A stretch of DNA of 64,000 bases from Taxillus chinensis (Eukaryota; Streptophyta; Magnoliopsida; Santalales; Loranthaceae), in the NCBI GenBank assembly GCA_023512835.1, contig CM042087.1:20837260-20901259 (forward strand). The letters run 5' to 3'. Shown piece after piece: positions 10,203 through 22,257 of the stretch (positions are counted from its first letter, which is position 1; each line of letters begins with the position of its first letter). The position numbers and the translations under genes are program-made. Below the pieces are notes generated by a model. It was not told the DNA's origin, did not search any database, and saw only the letters and a program-made list of their open reading frames with translations.

Positions 10203-11654
10203 TGTTGGTCCCTTGGAGCCTAGAGGGGCGGGGGGGCTGAATAGGCTCTTATCGAAACTCCTTTTCTAGCTCTTTGGCACAACCCTATCTGGTTAAGAGA
10301 TAGAATCAATGCGGAAAATAACCAGATAGTGGAAGTATTTTGTTTTATTATCAAAATGATAAGTACAACAAAATGGAAGCAGATTAAAGCTTAAAGAGCT
10401 TTTAGATCTACTAACAACTCTCTAACACTCTGCTTACAATGCACTCACACACTGGCCTCTATGATCTACTTGAGCTCTTTTACATTCACGCATATTCTTT
10501 GATATACAAGGTTTACATAATATATATAGCACATCCTTGAGAGACAATCTTGGAACTTGATATTCCGAACTATGTGCACAATTACTATTCCTCGGAATCC
10601 TCTCTGTCTGAAGTGCTGCGGATATGGAGCTCAATGTCTTGGGTTTGCAAAACACAAATGCGTTTGTGAGTTCCCAAGTTCAGTCTAAGTTATGTCCACA
10701 TATCCGGATGATCCACGTGTAAGATGCTTTAGGTTCTCAACAAGTTTGTCTTACATCGGGAAGCAACAAGCCGGTGACTTTGAATACAAAGAGATAAGTT
10801 GAAGCAGCGTCTTCTTGAATCCAGTGTAAGGTTCCTTACTCCATGTTAAACTAAGCTCGGATCCTTACTCCGTAGCAATGATTGCTTACTCAGTATCAAT
10901 TTAGAACTGAAATCCTTATTCCGTGTAAGCGCTTCCTTACTCCGTATGAATGAGAAGGTCGGAGTGCTTACTCCGCATCAGCGCTTCCTTACTCCGCATC
11001 TAGTTTCCTTACTCCGCATGAGTTAAAGGAATGGATGGCTTATTCCGTATCAACACATCCTTACTCCGCGTCTAGTTTCCTTACTCCGCATGAGTTGAAG
11101 GAATGGATGGCTTACTCCGTATCAGTACATCCTTACTCCGCATCAAATTTCCTTACTCCGTGCGAAATAAAGACTCGGGTTCTTATTCTGCATAAGTCGT
11201 TCCTTACTCCGCATGTATAGAATGCTCCAGATTTTGTACTCCGTGATTCTTTTCCTTAATCCGCTTGAGTGGAAGACTTAGCCTTTTTACTCTATGATAA
11301 CTGTGACTTTCTCCGTGCGACTTATAGACTAGGATTCTTACTCCACATCTATTGACTTAGTCCATTTAAAGTATTAGGCGCAGATTCCTTAGTCCGTAGC
11401 TTTAACTCATTAGTCCGCATGTATGATCCTTATTCCGTATGAAGTGAAAACTTGGTTATGTACCAAGTTTTTGACGACGCATACTCTCATCCGGATCAGG
11501 ATTATGTATCCCGTCCTTAGCTTTCTCTCTCACGAGTGTAGGTCCGGATTAAGCTCATATCTTCTGCAATAACTTAAAATGAAACAACAAAAGTCTCAGA
11601 TCAAATTACATGGGGTTTTATTTGCATCATCCAAATTCTGGGCTTGATCTAACA
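10203..11654 (+). mobile_element. Solo TGTTGG LTR, family B (1452 bp, TSD GTTGT)
   Basis: Begins TGTTGGTCCCTTGG and ends GATCTAACA, with perfect flanking duplications GTTGT (10198-10202 and 11655-11659). Other copies lie at 24225-34547 (minus, interrupted) and 63033-64000 (plus, truncated). The start with a G-run and TGAATAGG resembles Ty1/copia LTRs of the SIRE/Maximus kind; that assignment is an inference. About half of it is an array of TCCTTACTCCG-type motifs. Confidence 0.85.
10850..11460 (+). repeat. Irregular TTACTCCG(C/T)AT motif array in family B LTR
   Basis: More than 20 copies of a short motif (CTTACTCCGCATCAG / CCTTACTCCGTATGA) spaced 15-45 bases apart, including a longer duplicated unit around 11029-11115. 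The same array is seen reversed at about 24430-24990 and again from 63650 onward. Confidence 0.85.
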
Positions 11655-12439
11655 GTTGTGAAGTGAAGCCAGAGGATTAGTAAAAGAAAAGAAAGCCAAC
11701 CCGATTGATGTTAAAAGGCAGATTCGCCTTCTGTTTGTGTAATGAAAGGGTTGAGAAAAAAAAGAGTGAACAATCCATCAAGAGAGAGCATAAAATGCAA
11801 CCTTGTAAGGTTATTAATTAAAAAAAAAGTTTCAGAATAAAAGCCATAATGGCTTAATGTTTATGTGTGTTATGGTTTAGTTTTCAGCCACAATGTCTGA
11901 GTTGTTTTTTGTTTTGAGAAGTTTTAAGCTTAATTCATTGGCTCATGGTGTGTTTGTGCAATCATTAGAGTAGTGTGTGAGTCATTGAGTTTAGAACAGT
12001 GTGTGAGTTTCAATAAAGCAAAATAAAGTGTGTGTTTTCTTTGATGAGCACAATGGGGACTTCTCATGTTTACTTGGCAAGAACTTAATCAATAGCTAGT
12101 GGCGAGTGGGAGAGTGAAACATTCTTGTTAGCTGTTAGTTATTGACAGTCAGGGTTTGAGAGGAAAGAAAAGATACATTTGAGTGAGGCATATTTGTCCA
12201 TGGTGAGGACTTCAAGGGAAACTAAGTTTGGTTTTATCATTGCATGTTTAGATTAATTTATGATTCATCATAGCTGCTGGAATGTCTATTTCATCATGAT
12301 AGAGTTGTGTGCCTTAGGAAACCGTGGTTCTCTTTGTTTGTTTTTTTATTTATCTTTCAGTTTGACTGTGTGTTTGTTTTCTTCTTGCATGTTTGTGTGT
12401 TTTGCTTGACGACAAGCAACGGTTCAAGTGTAGTGTGTT

Positions 12440-13815
12440 TGATAACGTGCATTTATGTCGTTATTCTAGGCCATATGTGGGTTGTTTTAGAGTGTGACTG
12501 AGGCTTATTTGCATGATAGCTTGCATATATTTGCTCTAACCCAAAGGAAGACACTGCTTTGGATATAGTTGTGCTTTTTGAGTGGTTTTGACAGGTTATT
12601 GGGAGATTTTTCTCACACACATTTGCTAGATCACCTTATACACCCAAGAAGAAGCTTTTGCAAGAAGATGGACTCAAAAAAGGCAAAATCAAGCTGCACG
12701 TGACAATAACCATTGTCACGGGCAAGGGATTTTCTACATGGAGGCCTTCTACATGATTAGAGAAATCTCTGGAGTGAATTTCAGCTCATTCTGAGGTCCA
12801 CGTGACATGGCCAATGTCACGTGCATTGTCGAGGGCAAGGATGTTTTTGCTCAGGAAGCTTGGTTTTCTTATACTGATGACTTATCTCTAAAGAACCTAG
12901 TTCCAATTCTGCTTGGTTTGAGTTGTATTCAGATTTGAAGGAGGAATCACCGTCACTTACCAAAACTACATCGTTTTATTAGCGACAACAGCTGGCACTA
13001 GGGCACACTTTATGCATGACCTACAACCCTATAAAAGAAGGGATCTTGGAGGCAGCAACGCATGCTTTTAGAGAAACTGAAACGCAGATAGAGGCTACAG
13101 CGGATTCTTGGAGAGACAGAAGCAGCTTTAGAGTTTGACGGCTAAAGTTTCTGGCAGAGAAAGAGAAGTGTTGGGGCTGTTTATCATCTCTATTTCTCTC
13201 TCTCTCTCTCTCTCTACTGGTACTGTAATCATGTGTTATTTTGGGTTTATTGTGATTTTGAGAATGATTATGGGGTAAAACTTTTGTTCTAGGGGAGCAA
13301 TGTAGCCCCCAATGTTCTGTAGTACTTTTGGTTATGGATGGACCAAGTCTATGACTATTAGATTGGTTATTTTCCTCTGTCAACTTTTATTCTCCTGGAC
13401 CAAATGGAATAAAAGACTTAAACCTTTCTTAACATGGACCTAGTTTAGGATTGGTGGGTAATGATCAATATGAATATGGAATTAATTAATTGATTTAAGA
13501 ACAAGTACCATAACCAAAATATTATCAGGCATTGGGTGGTGAAATTGTGACTCTAGATCCTTTAATTCATTGCTATCTTTGAATTGCGTTACAATCTTAA
13601 CAGTTCATACATTTTACAAGTTTGAGACTTAGACTTTAATTTAAAAAACAAAAATCAATTGTTTAGACATAAGTTAAATTTGCTAACTTGGTGCTTGCTG
13701 CTTAACAGCATTAGCAACCTCCCTGTGGGTTCGACAACCGGAGTTTAAGTACTTCAATTTATTATTTGACCAGTGCACTTGCTACTAAACCTATCAAACC
13801 AATTTATTTAGGTCA
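12440..13815 (+). repeat. 3' LTR of the plus-strand Athila-type element (1376 bp)
   Basis: Starts TGATAACGTGCATTTATG and ends TTTAGGTCA. Similar along its length to the reverse complement of 3350-4867, which defines both ends. It contains CACGTG inverted repeats (about 12798-12824), an ATCGTTTT half-palindrome near 12970, a (CT)n tract at 13195-13215 and the segment around 13720 shared with the other LTR. Confidence 0.85.
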
Positions 13816-16800
13816 ATAAGCCTTAGCTTCATGGTGAGAACCTAACAAGTCATAGAGCTCAAGCCCCAATTTCTCAAACCAACATACCAACACCAATATG
13901 GCATTAAGGTTCACCATACTCCCTTTATAACTGAAGTCAGTCTTCACAAATCGATCATCATTCCTTGACTAAGGAAGGAGATACCCATAGAAGTTGTTTT
14001 TTTGAAATAAAAAGTCCTAACATTAGGTCTCCATATCATAACTAAGACAATCTGATTTTTGGGGATTTTTCTAAGATGTCTAACCCCAGTTTCCAAAAAG
14101 TCACCTTTACAAAAAACTGAATTTTTTCAAGATTTTGCACTAAATCCCAATTTTCATATTTTGAAGGAGTGGAAATTTAATTTTCTAGTATTTTTCTTTG
14201 AATCCAAAAGGGGAGTATTTTGCTATTTACATTGTAACTTAAGTATAATACTTGACTTAAAGGTTACAATGTAAATGGGTCCAGTCCGGTGCAGTTGCAC
14301 TAGCTCGAAGCTGCAGAACTTCCTGGCTCGAAGCTGCGGAACTGCGACTCGTAGCTGAGGAATTGCGGCCTTGAAGACTCGAAGCTGTGACCTGCGACCT
14401 CCGACCTTCGACTACGAATCTTCGATGTCACGCCGCCAAATTCTAGGGAACCCGGAACTAGGAACATGACTTCCACTTGCCCGCACCCGAAAGGTCAAGG
14501 GGTTGGTGACTAGCACCAATAGAGACTACACCGCGGGTGCTGTCTCAATCATGCAACCCTGTACAGTCATACATCAAGGGTAATCCTGTACTTTCCCATA
14601 TATCATCATGCATACAATAAGTCAAACAGTCATACAGACATCACATCACAAACAATATGCAAATACAACTGTGCATGGACCCATGTCCGGGATACAATAC
14701 ACAACAATATAGAATATAATACTGTATCATACATCAGAGTAATGGGCACGTCCTCCTGGAAGAAAGTCCTCCACTAGTCTCGGGTCACACCTGAAAACGG
14801 TAAACAACAAGTAGAGGTGAGCGACAAGCTCAGTAGGTGACTCTAATACTCCACATCATGCAAACATACAAGTCTATACTACATGCTCTGTTTACTCGTG
14901 CACTGTGTAATGTGCACAATCATCAGGATACAGCCTGCAAACAAACATCAAAACCCAGCCTGCCCACACAGGACAGCGTATCCACGACCCTCCACGGGAT
15001 CCCAGCTCAGGGCACTCAGCCCTAGCTCCATGAGCTCAACGGCTCAACACGATCCTCAACAGGATCCCAGTTCAAGGCACTCAACCCTACCATAGCGTTA
15101 TATGCCCGGACACAGTGCCACATAGGCTTGCCATCGGCGCATATGCCTGCCCCGTCAACCACATAGCATCATCTGTGCTTCACAGTGATAACCCAACAAG
15201 TCATAGAGCCCAAGCCCCAATTCCTCGAACCAACATACCAACACCAATATGGCATTAAGGTTCACCATACTCCCTTTATAACTGAAGCCAGTCTTCACAA
15301 ACTAATCATCATTCCTTGACTAAGGAAGGAGATACCCATAGGAGTTATTTTCTTGAAATAAAAAGTCTCGGCATTGTGTCCCCATATCATAAATAAGATA
15401 ATCTGATTTTTTGGGAATTTTTCTGAGATGTCTAACCACACTTTCCAAAATTATATCTCTATGAAAAACTGGATTTTTCTGAGATTTTACACTAAATCCC
15501 AATTTTTACAATGTAAATGGGTCCAGGCACCTTGGCAACATACACTGACAACTGCATTGTCTAACTGCTCGAGACACCCTACTCGAGACACCTTGCTCGT
15601 CGCTCTGCTCGACGCTGATCGACACTCTAAGCTCGAGCAACATGCTCGAGGCCCTGCTCGACACTCTGCTCGAAGCTAGCCTCGAGCAGTTCCCCAGTCG
15701 CGAACTGCCGACTGCGTTCTTCCCAATTTCGTCCCAAAACCCAATTATACTCGTTAAATCTCCATTTTTTAAGCAACAATTCATCCCTATTAAGGGTTTC
15801 TAACATCATCTAGTCACATTAGGCTACCAAACAACCTAAATCATCTAGGTTTCATGCTCAATTTCCATTTTTCCCCAATTCATAGGGTTCATTACGAATT
15901 TTCATGATTTCATCTAATTCTTACATGTTAATCCAATGAAACAGCAAAGAAAGGGTGAAGAATCAATGGAACACCTACCTGGAATGATTATTGATGATCG
16001 AACAAGCTTAAAACGCCCCAAAGCGAAGGCTCCAAGCTTCTCTCTCTCTCTCTCTCTCTCTAACGCACGAACACAAAAATGTAAAGTGGAAGATTCTCAT
16101 CCTATTTATATTTCTGCATTTTCTTTTATTAATAAATCCTAAAAATATTAATTAACCTCCCGAGGTCACGAACTCCAAATTGAGCCTAAATACTGTCAAA
16201 ACGCTCGAAATGATGAGCACATCACTATTTAGATGTTTGCATACTCAAATGACCGCTCGAACGCAAGGTCAACCAATAAATCCCAAAAAGTCAACAATCG
16301 GGCCACTTGGGGCTCCGACCCGGAATTGGGCCCAATTACAGTCAAAATGCTCACACTAACGAACATAATATTGTCCAGATGTTTTTAGCAACAAAGAAAG
16401 ACTATCTCCCAGCCTTACCCAAATACGGGTCTTTATATTCGACCCTACGACTACGGGTCTATGGATCTTCGACCCTACAACTACAGATTTACGGATCCTC
16501 GACCCTACGACTACGGATCTTCGACCCTTCGACCCAAATCTTCAGGTCTTCGTCCTTTCAATCCAATAATTCGCCCAGGGTACTGTTCATCGTCATTTTT
16601 GCCTGTTCTTCATCTGGAATCAACCCAGAGACCCCCAGACACTCACAAACACACATTTTATCCAATAGACTACAATATCTACCTTAAAATGCGTCCTAAA
16701 CGCCTCTAAATAACACAATAACAACAGAAATATGCACATAATTGCAGATTTTCAGAAATCTAGATCTAAATTCATATTTCCATGGTTGACTTCTCAACCG

Positions 16801-17368
16801 TCATGGAATACGCAGTTAAACAACCCCACAGCACAGAAACACATATCCAAACTGATATAAATCAGTTCTTAACCACAGATCTTATGCTAAACCATTAGAT
16901 CTAACCCAAAATTGGATTTCCCCCAAAACCTAGGGTTCATGCTAAAGTCCATAAATCATGACAAATTCGTGCATACCAAAGACAGAATCAAGATAAAAAG
17001 TTCAAGGACATCTTCCTGGAGTGATTCTTTGAGCTCCACGAACCCAAATCGCCCCAAATCGCCAAGGCTTCAAGCTTCCAAGCTCTCTCTCTCAAACGCA
17101 CAAACATGATAGCGTAAAATAAAAGCTCTTACTTTTCATTCTATTTATATTTCTGTCAATCATTGACCACTAATTGACCTAGTCAATAATTAACCTCCCA
17201 ACACAATAATTGACCTCCAAGGTCCCGAACTCCAAATTGAGTGGAAGTCCAACGTTCTGAAGCCAAGTACTGTCAAAATGCTCATATCGACGACTACACT
17301 ACTATCCAAATAGTTGCATTCCCAAAGAATGACTATCTCTCAATACTACCCAAATACGAGTCTTTACA
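13816..17368 (-). mobile_element. Old family C LTR fragment, interrupted
   Basis: 13816-14425 plus 16438-17368 form one LTR on the minus strand, lacking its U5 end (which is cut at the Athila LTR). It ends TCTTTACA at 17368, the reverse of TGTAAAGA, the start of the same family at 61058. It carries TTCGAC(C)CTACGACTACGG-type short repeats (14320-14425 and 16438-16540). The younger solo LTR 14426-16437 sits within this array. Confidence 0.7.
14426..16437 (-). mobile_element. Solo family C LTR (2012 bp, TSD TTCGA)
   Basis: Begins TGTCACGCCGCC and ends GGGTCTTTATA (the ACA end mutated to ATA). Perfect duplications TTCGA flank it (14421-14425 and 16438-16442). The termini resemble those of the Tekay-type LTRs here (TGTAAAGACCC versus TGTAATGACCC), so it is probably a Ty3/gypsy LTR. 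It holds a CTCGAGCA-rich array (about 15560-15700) and a (CT)n tract (about 16039-16060). Confidence 0.88.
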
Positions 17369-18033
17369 GATTACGCTAGACAGTTCTTCACAGTAAGTGG
17401 GTACTGGAGTAATACTGTTTTGTATTTGCATTTAAAAGGAAAAGAGAGTTAATCTTGTTGTAACAAGGGCTAGACCCTACTGTACTAAAAGTATATAGTG
17501 GATTAGACTCGGTGTAGGTTCACACCCTCACCACCGTGGAGTAAATCACATTGATCGAACCACGTAATCCGTGTGTCTTTGCCTTTTTATTCTCATACAT
17601 ACCTGATGTTATCTGATATTGCATGAGACATTATCATACCATCCAAAACACGAACTACCTATGTAGAATACATTTGGGTATCATACGACTCTAAAACTAA
17701 AATGAAATAGTTTTAAGTATATAGATTCACCCCCTCTCTGTATACAAACCCATATACCTAGACGATCTAGCTTGAAACCTGAAAATATCATAAAGAAAAT
17801 AATTTAATGGGACTGTGCGTTACACGGCATATAGATTTTTGTTGAAATAATAATTTAATAGTTTCCATGAGATTTTTGTTGGTTAACTTGATTCTTTTAA
17901 AAAAACGTAGTTTTTAATATGCATCAAAATTTTATTTTAAATATTTATTATTAAACAACAAAAAATGTAATAAGAAAATTAATAATATGAGAAATAAACA
18001 TACAACGTGAATTGACATTTTTTTTGGATAGTA
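17369..18033. other. Gene-free stretch, possible LTR tail
   Basis: No coding sequence recognised. 17380-17600 has the look of the end of a copia-type LTR (ACCGTGGAGTAAATCACATTG and similar), but no termini or duplication could be fixed. The rest is AT-rich. Confidence 0.3.
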
Positions 18034-18146
18034 TTTAATGAGAATGAGATAAATAGAAAATAATAAGTCATTGCTTTGTATGGTGTAAAATTTAATAATC
18101 CGAGAGATATAAAAAGTTAAAATGAAAACTATTTGAGCCCTACTGT

Positions 18147-18818
18147 CAGGGCCGGCCCTGGACTTTGAGAGGCCATAAGCGAAGTCATGCAATGAGGCCC
18201 CTCTAACACCACATCACGGACGATTGATTCATTCATAATAATTAGTAACATTCATGCTCTGCTCTCATAATGACCGAACGAAATTAATCAATGATACCCA
18301 AGCGGCGCAGGCGCAGGAGACGCGTTCAGCTCCCTTCCCTGATAGTGTATGTCCTGCACATAAATATTCCAAACACAAGCACAACCCAAAATCAAAATAC
18401 ACAAATGTTAACAATCAATAACAGTAAGTACCATATGGAATCTAGATTAAATAAATAGAAAACGACGACACAGACCGAAGCAAAGTGATTGACATCGCGG
18501 TGGTGGGCCTCGTCAGTGCTGACCACCATGACGACATCGCGGAGAGTGGAACCAGGGGGCAGCTTCCAGTAGTCGATGGCGATAGCAGGGGCGGGGACAT
18601 TCTGGATGTTGCCTTGATAAACTCAGTGTACGAGTAGATGGCCTCCTCCGCCAGGTATCCGACGACGCGGTAGTCAAGCTTGGGGGAGGCCATGTAGGCC
18701 AACAAGCAAGGTTTATTTTTTCTGTCTGTCAAGTGTAACACAAGAGAAAATGGAGGCCCCCAAAAATTGGGGGCCTCAAGCGGCGGCCTTAGGCTGCAAA
18801 AGCCAAGGGCCGGCCCTG
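18147..18818. mobile_element. Non-autonomous hAT element (672 bp, TSD CCTACTGT)
   Basis: Ends with inverted repeats starting CAGGGCCGGCCC, and is flanked by a perfect 8-bp target duplication CCTACTGT (18139-18146 and 18819-18826), diagnostic of the hAT superfamily. It encodes no transposase. Its interior is largely a piece of an alternative oxidase gene, so it is a Pack-hAT type gene-capturing element. Confidence 0.93.
18288..18704 (-). pseudogene. AOX: Alternative oxidase 3' gene fragment captured in hAT
   Basis: Minus strand, two exon pieces. 18476-18704 has [26 protein letters not shown] and, after a small deletion that shifts the frame, [16 protein letters not shown] and [13 protein letters not shown]. 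18288-18353 gives DIHYQGREL and PAPLGYH followed by a stop. The intron between them (18354-18475) keeps GT and AG ends, so the fragment came from genomic DNA. Alternative oxidase is the mitochondrial di-iron ubiquinol oxidase; EEAIHSYTE and [10 protein letters not shown] hold its iron ligands (Glu and Glu-x-x-His), still visible here. The N-terminal half, with transit peptide and first ligands, is absent. Not expected to give a functional enzyme. Confidence 0.88.
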
Positions 18819-19287
18819 CCTACTGTTTAGACATTGCAACCGTATATACAAAGCTGAATAAATACAAGTAAAGGATATCAAAAGCCTTCCAAAACACAAT
18901 TTCATAAAATTAAACAAATAAAGCATGTGCATTTCATAATTTAGCGAAATCGTGTACCCACTTTTGTTTCATAATTTAATGAGAATGAGATAAATAGAAA
19001 ATAATAAGTCATTGCTTTGTATGGTGTAAAATTTAATAATCCGAGAGATATAAAAAGTTAAAATGAAAACTATTTTAGCCCTACTGTTTAGACATAGCAA
19101 CCGTATGTACAAGGGTGAATAAATACAAGTAAAGGATATCAAAAGCCATCCAAAACACAATTCCATAAAATTAAACAAATAAAGCATGTGCATTTCATAA
19201 TTTAGCGAAATCGTGTACCCACATTCCTTTCAGAGTGAATGCTGATTGGAAGTGTTAATAATACAAGCTTTGGACCCAATGACTGGG

Positions 19288-21635
19288 TCAAGACATGTAT
19301 ACTTCAACACCTGCAGTCTTCACAACCCTGCACACAGGGCAAACATCAATGAACCCTTCACAGTCCATACACAGGCACAAGTGTCTACAAGGCAAAAGCA
19401 ACACAGAGACCTCCTTCCCCTTGCAAGCCCTGCACTGCATACGTTTCTTCATGGAGGCAAAATTTGCAGAGCCACCCCAACAGGCCAGGTCGTTCAGGTT
19501 TGAGTAAGAAGCCGCATCATCCACCTCACTGTCTCCGCAGCCTTCCTTTGCTTGCACTGTGCCCTGTGCGATGACCTGCTTGAGGTTGTTCTGCAAGGCA
19601 TTGACAACAGACTCATTATACTTCGCCCTGTAATGCCAGGACTGAGCTTCTATGCCGACCTGCTTTACTCGCTCAACAAGTTCCTTGTTCTTGGAGTTCG
19701 TAGTCTCTAGTTCCGCCTCTTTCTGACGCAACTTCCTGCCCACCCCATTCTCTATGGCACTCAAGAAAGAAAGAGTGTGCCGTTGCTTCAGTTCCCTAAC
19801 GCCCTTCATTATATTCCCTCCCTGTTCGGCAAAAGTAATAAAAGAAAGTTATTGGACAATGTAAACAAAACAAGTTCTACAATATGAAGTCCAATTAATC
19901 ACTACGAATGAACACCCCTCCACTAGCTCAAATGAAGGAACCAATGGAATCAGATCCAGCGTATACTAAAAATATGGTACACACTTCATCCATGGGCTTC
20001 AGAACGTTGGACCTCCAAATCAAAATTGTCAAGCAACTTACTAAGATCATTTGATTGTTACAATAGGAACACAGGCTGGGCACCTCATGGCCCACGTGAG
20101 TAAATTCTGATATGAAGTATGTACCTTCTGTATGAAATACAATACTATATTTTTTCATTACCTAGCCAATCAATTACCTGAACTTGAATGAAATTATCCA
20201 GTTCCTCTCTCTGCCGATCAATCTCAGTCTTAAGATTATCTCCAAGGGAAAAAATAACTGGCAGCGCAGCCATCATGCTTTCACTTGCAGTAGTGATAGA
20301 AGAATTGGGTTCATCTTCTTCATATGAGAGCCTTAGCCCAGTTGATACAGGATTTGCATTCATAAGGTTTCCAGATTGGCGAACATCATCTTGACACTTA
20401 TTATTCAAAGATACGTGAAACTTTTGCTGTTCAGGGAAGGAATCTACTTCCCTGGTTCTTTTGATTGTTGGATTCATCGCACTTGTATGTTCATTTCCCA
20501 TGTAGTTTAAAGGATCAATATGACATCCAACTGGGACTGCAGGATATATACATAAGGAACATAACGATGCACATCCACAGAAAAATGAAACAAAATTTGA
20601 GTACATGAGAAAGCAGCATTTAATAGCTGTGAAAAAGCAGGAACATTAACTTTGAAGTCGCTAGTAATTCATTTCCTATTCCAGGTATTTGCTACATCAT
20701 TTTGAGGCATTTGTTCGTCTGTTTTGACAATCCAACAAAATCTTTTTCACCGACCCTCTAAAAAAACTGCACATTGGCCCTTCAAAAGTTAACTATGGTA
20801 TTATTGCAATGCACACAGCTTAATATTGTCATAGCATGTGGTGCTTCTTAAATTCTAAAAAGCATGTATGTAAATGGCAGGCCCACAAAAAAGTAGAATG
20901 CATGACACATTTAGATATTTCTAAAATTTTAAACAAGATCTCATGGAGGACAACAATTTAGGCCACCTCAACTACAAACTGAAAGCAACCTGAATCCATC
21001 TCGCATCAAAACATTCTGTAGTCCACAAACAAGGTCTCCAGCAGCAATTCTGGGCAAAACTTCGACTCAAAAAACAAAGGGATTAACTTTTTAAGGGTTC
21101 AGGAATCAAAATTGATTTTTAAAATGTCCAAAGGAATGCTTCACAAGTTTTTCTACGTGGACTAGATCCCATCAACCAGTGAACTTCTTCCTGATAGTCA
21201 GCATTTGATTTTCTATTACACTTACACTTATTAGCAAGCATGGAAAGGTATGATGATGAAGATGAAATCATAGTAAATTTGCTTTTAATTTTAATATAAT
21301 AATCGGCATTTGAACGGTAAATCCAATTTGAAAAGAAGTAAATTCAGTGTAATTCGGAAACAGCTAACCATTTTCACTTAATGAGAGAAAAAGAAATAGT
21401 GAATAACATAGAATAGTAGAATCTGATAGGAAGCCATTTTGACAGGGCCATTAAACAGAACACTATTGAACATATAAAAAGTTTAAAATAATGAAACAAA
21501 GATTCAGTGTTGATTTCCAAGAAACTCACAGTCTCCAAATAATTGCAGCTGAGGCATCGCATTAGCATTGTACTGGAATCGGTTTTCTTCCAGCATAGCT
21601 GGAAACACAGGACTGTGACTATCACCTCCAAACAT
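19288..21635 (-). CDS. BOI-related RING-type E3 ubiquitin-protein ligase
   Basis: Three coding exons on the minus strand: 21530-21635, 20178-20536 and 19288-19821, all with GT/AG introns and matching phases, giving 999 nt (332 residues plus stop). It starts MFGGDSHSPVFPAMLEE, typical of the family. Residues about 130-255 form a helical/coiled-coil region with the conserved KGVRELKQRHTLSFLSAIE and AQSWHYRAKYNE blocks. The C-terminus (about 285-332) is a C3HC4 RING finger: CRACKGKEVSVLLLPCRHLC followed by CMDC and CPVC. Such proteins (BOI and BRG1-3 in Arabidopsis, related to S-RNase-binding SBP1) ubiquitinate regulators of stress, cell death and gibberellin responses; the substrate here is unknown. 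No stop or frameshift was found. It is the only intact host gene of the window. Confidence 0.92.
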
Positions 21636-22226
21636 ATTCCTGATTCAAAAAAAAAAACTAATATTATGATTGCGCACAATAGCTATGATAACTAAACTGT
21701 GCTAGATGAATAACATTTCACATCTTTTATTAATAACAAAGAAAGCCAAATGAGGATTTCTAAGTTGGAAGGCTATAAACTCTTTAGACAAAAGGATGTG
21801 AGGCATGATAGGGATCTTCGACACAAAGCTACACTTATTTATTTATTAAAGAAAGTGTCTTATGAATTAGAAATCATTAGCCAATAAAATCCTCCTAGAG
21901 GAATAAAAAGGCAGCTCCTGGAATGCGCAAATAAGAAACTCGGATCCCCAACGAATCCGTGAGACAGATTATACTCACAACAACAATTCACAAGTATACC
22001 ATGACTGATTTAAACTGAAACTACCTTGATCGCAATTCCGATCAGAAAGGTGCAGTAAAATTCAAAAAAAAGATGGTCAGAGAAGCAATCGGATGCCACA
22101 AGCGTCCAAAGATTCTTCTTTCAATTGGCTATGCAACACTAATCACTGATCGGATCTGTGTATGGGCGTGCATATTATATATACAACCCCTACGAATTAA
22201 AGAATTCCAATAATTTCTGATCCTAT

Positions 22227-22229
<3 letters not shown>

Positions 22230-22257
<28 letters not shown>
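22230..22257. repeat. (AT)n microsatellite, 28 bp
   Basis: Perfect alternating AT run in the probable 5' UTR intron of the BOI-related gene. Confidence 0.95.

Larger units (their letters stand above)
9911..12439 (+). other. 3' noncoding region of the plus-strand Athila-type element
   Basis: No gene seen. AT-rich and (A)n-rich stretches (9940-9980, 11750-11830) precede the 3' LTR, with the solo LTR 10203-11654 inserted. The end, GCAACGGTTCAAGTGTAG then TGATAA, resembles the tract that precedes 3' LTRs in Athila elements. A 64-codon Phe/Val-rich frame at 12307 overlaps the LTR start and is not considered a gene. Confidence 0.6.
4868..13815 (+). mobile_element. Athila-type retrotransposon, 3' portion, nested insertions
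   Basis: Plus-strand internal sequence (4868-12439) followed by a 3' LTR (12440-13815). It contains an extra ORF with a C-terminal Ulp1-like domain and the 3' noncoding motif TTTTAAGTGTGG typical downstream of the last ORF in Athila elements. The gag-pol part is missing: the minus-strand Athila element abuts at 4868. Insertions inside are a solo Tekay-type LTR (6137-7895) and a solo TGTTGG LTR (10203-11654), each with a perfect 5-bp duplication. The Athila assignment rests on the LTR and on the 3' layout, not on a reverse transcriptase, which is absent. Confidence 0.72.
18034..19222. repeat. Direct duplication of 248 bp, one copy split by a hAT element
   Basis: Unit one is 18034-18146 continued at 18827-18961; unit two is 18975-19222. 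After removing the hAT insertion both are 248 bp, separated by 13 bp, and differ at a few positions only. Confidence 0.88.

Noticed and set aside
10850..11460. Motif array considered as a CRISPR or a coding repeat
   Set aside because: Spacing is irregular, motifs degenerate, frames short, and it is bounded by LTR ends with TSDs.
12307..12501. Hydrophobic 64-codon frame (Phe/Val-rich), possible membrane peptide or env remnant
   Set aside because: It crosses the boundary of the 3' LTR at 12440 and is explained by T-rich composition; no envelope features.
15936..16142. Short frames with Ser-Leu repeats (also 61353-61610)
   Set aside because: Translation of (CT)n/(GA)n tracts in the LTRs.
20145..20177. 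Extension of BOI exon 2 through GTAATTGATTGG to a stop
   Set aside because: This reads into the intron; the GT donor at 20177 joined to the acceptor before 19821 restores the conserved family sequence in phase.
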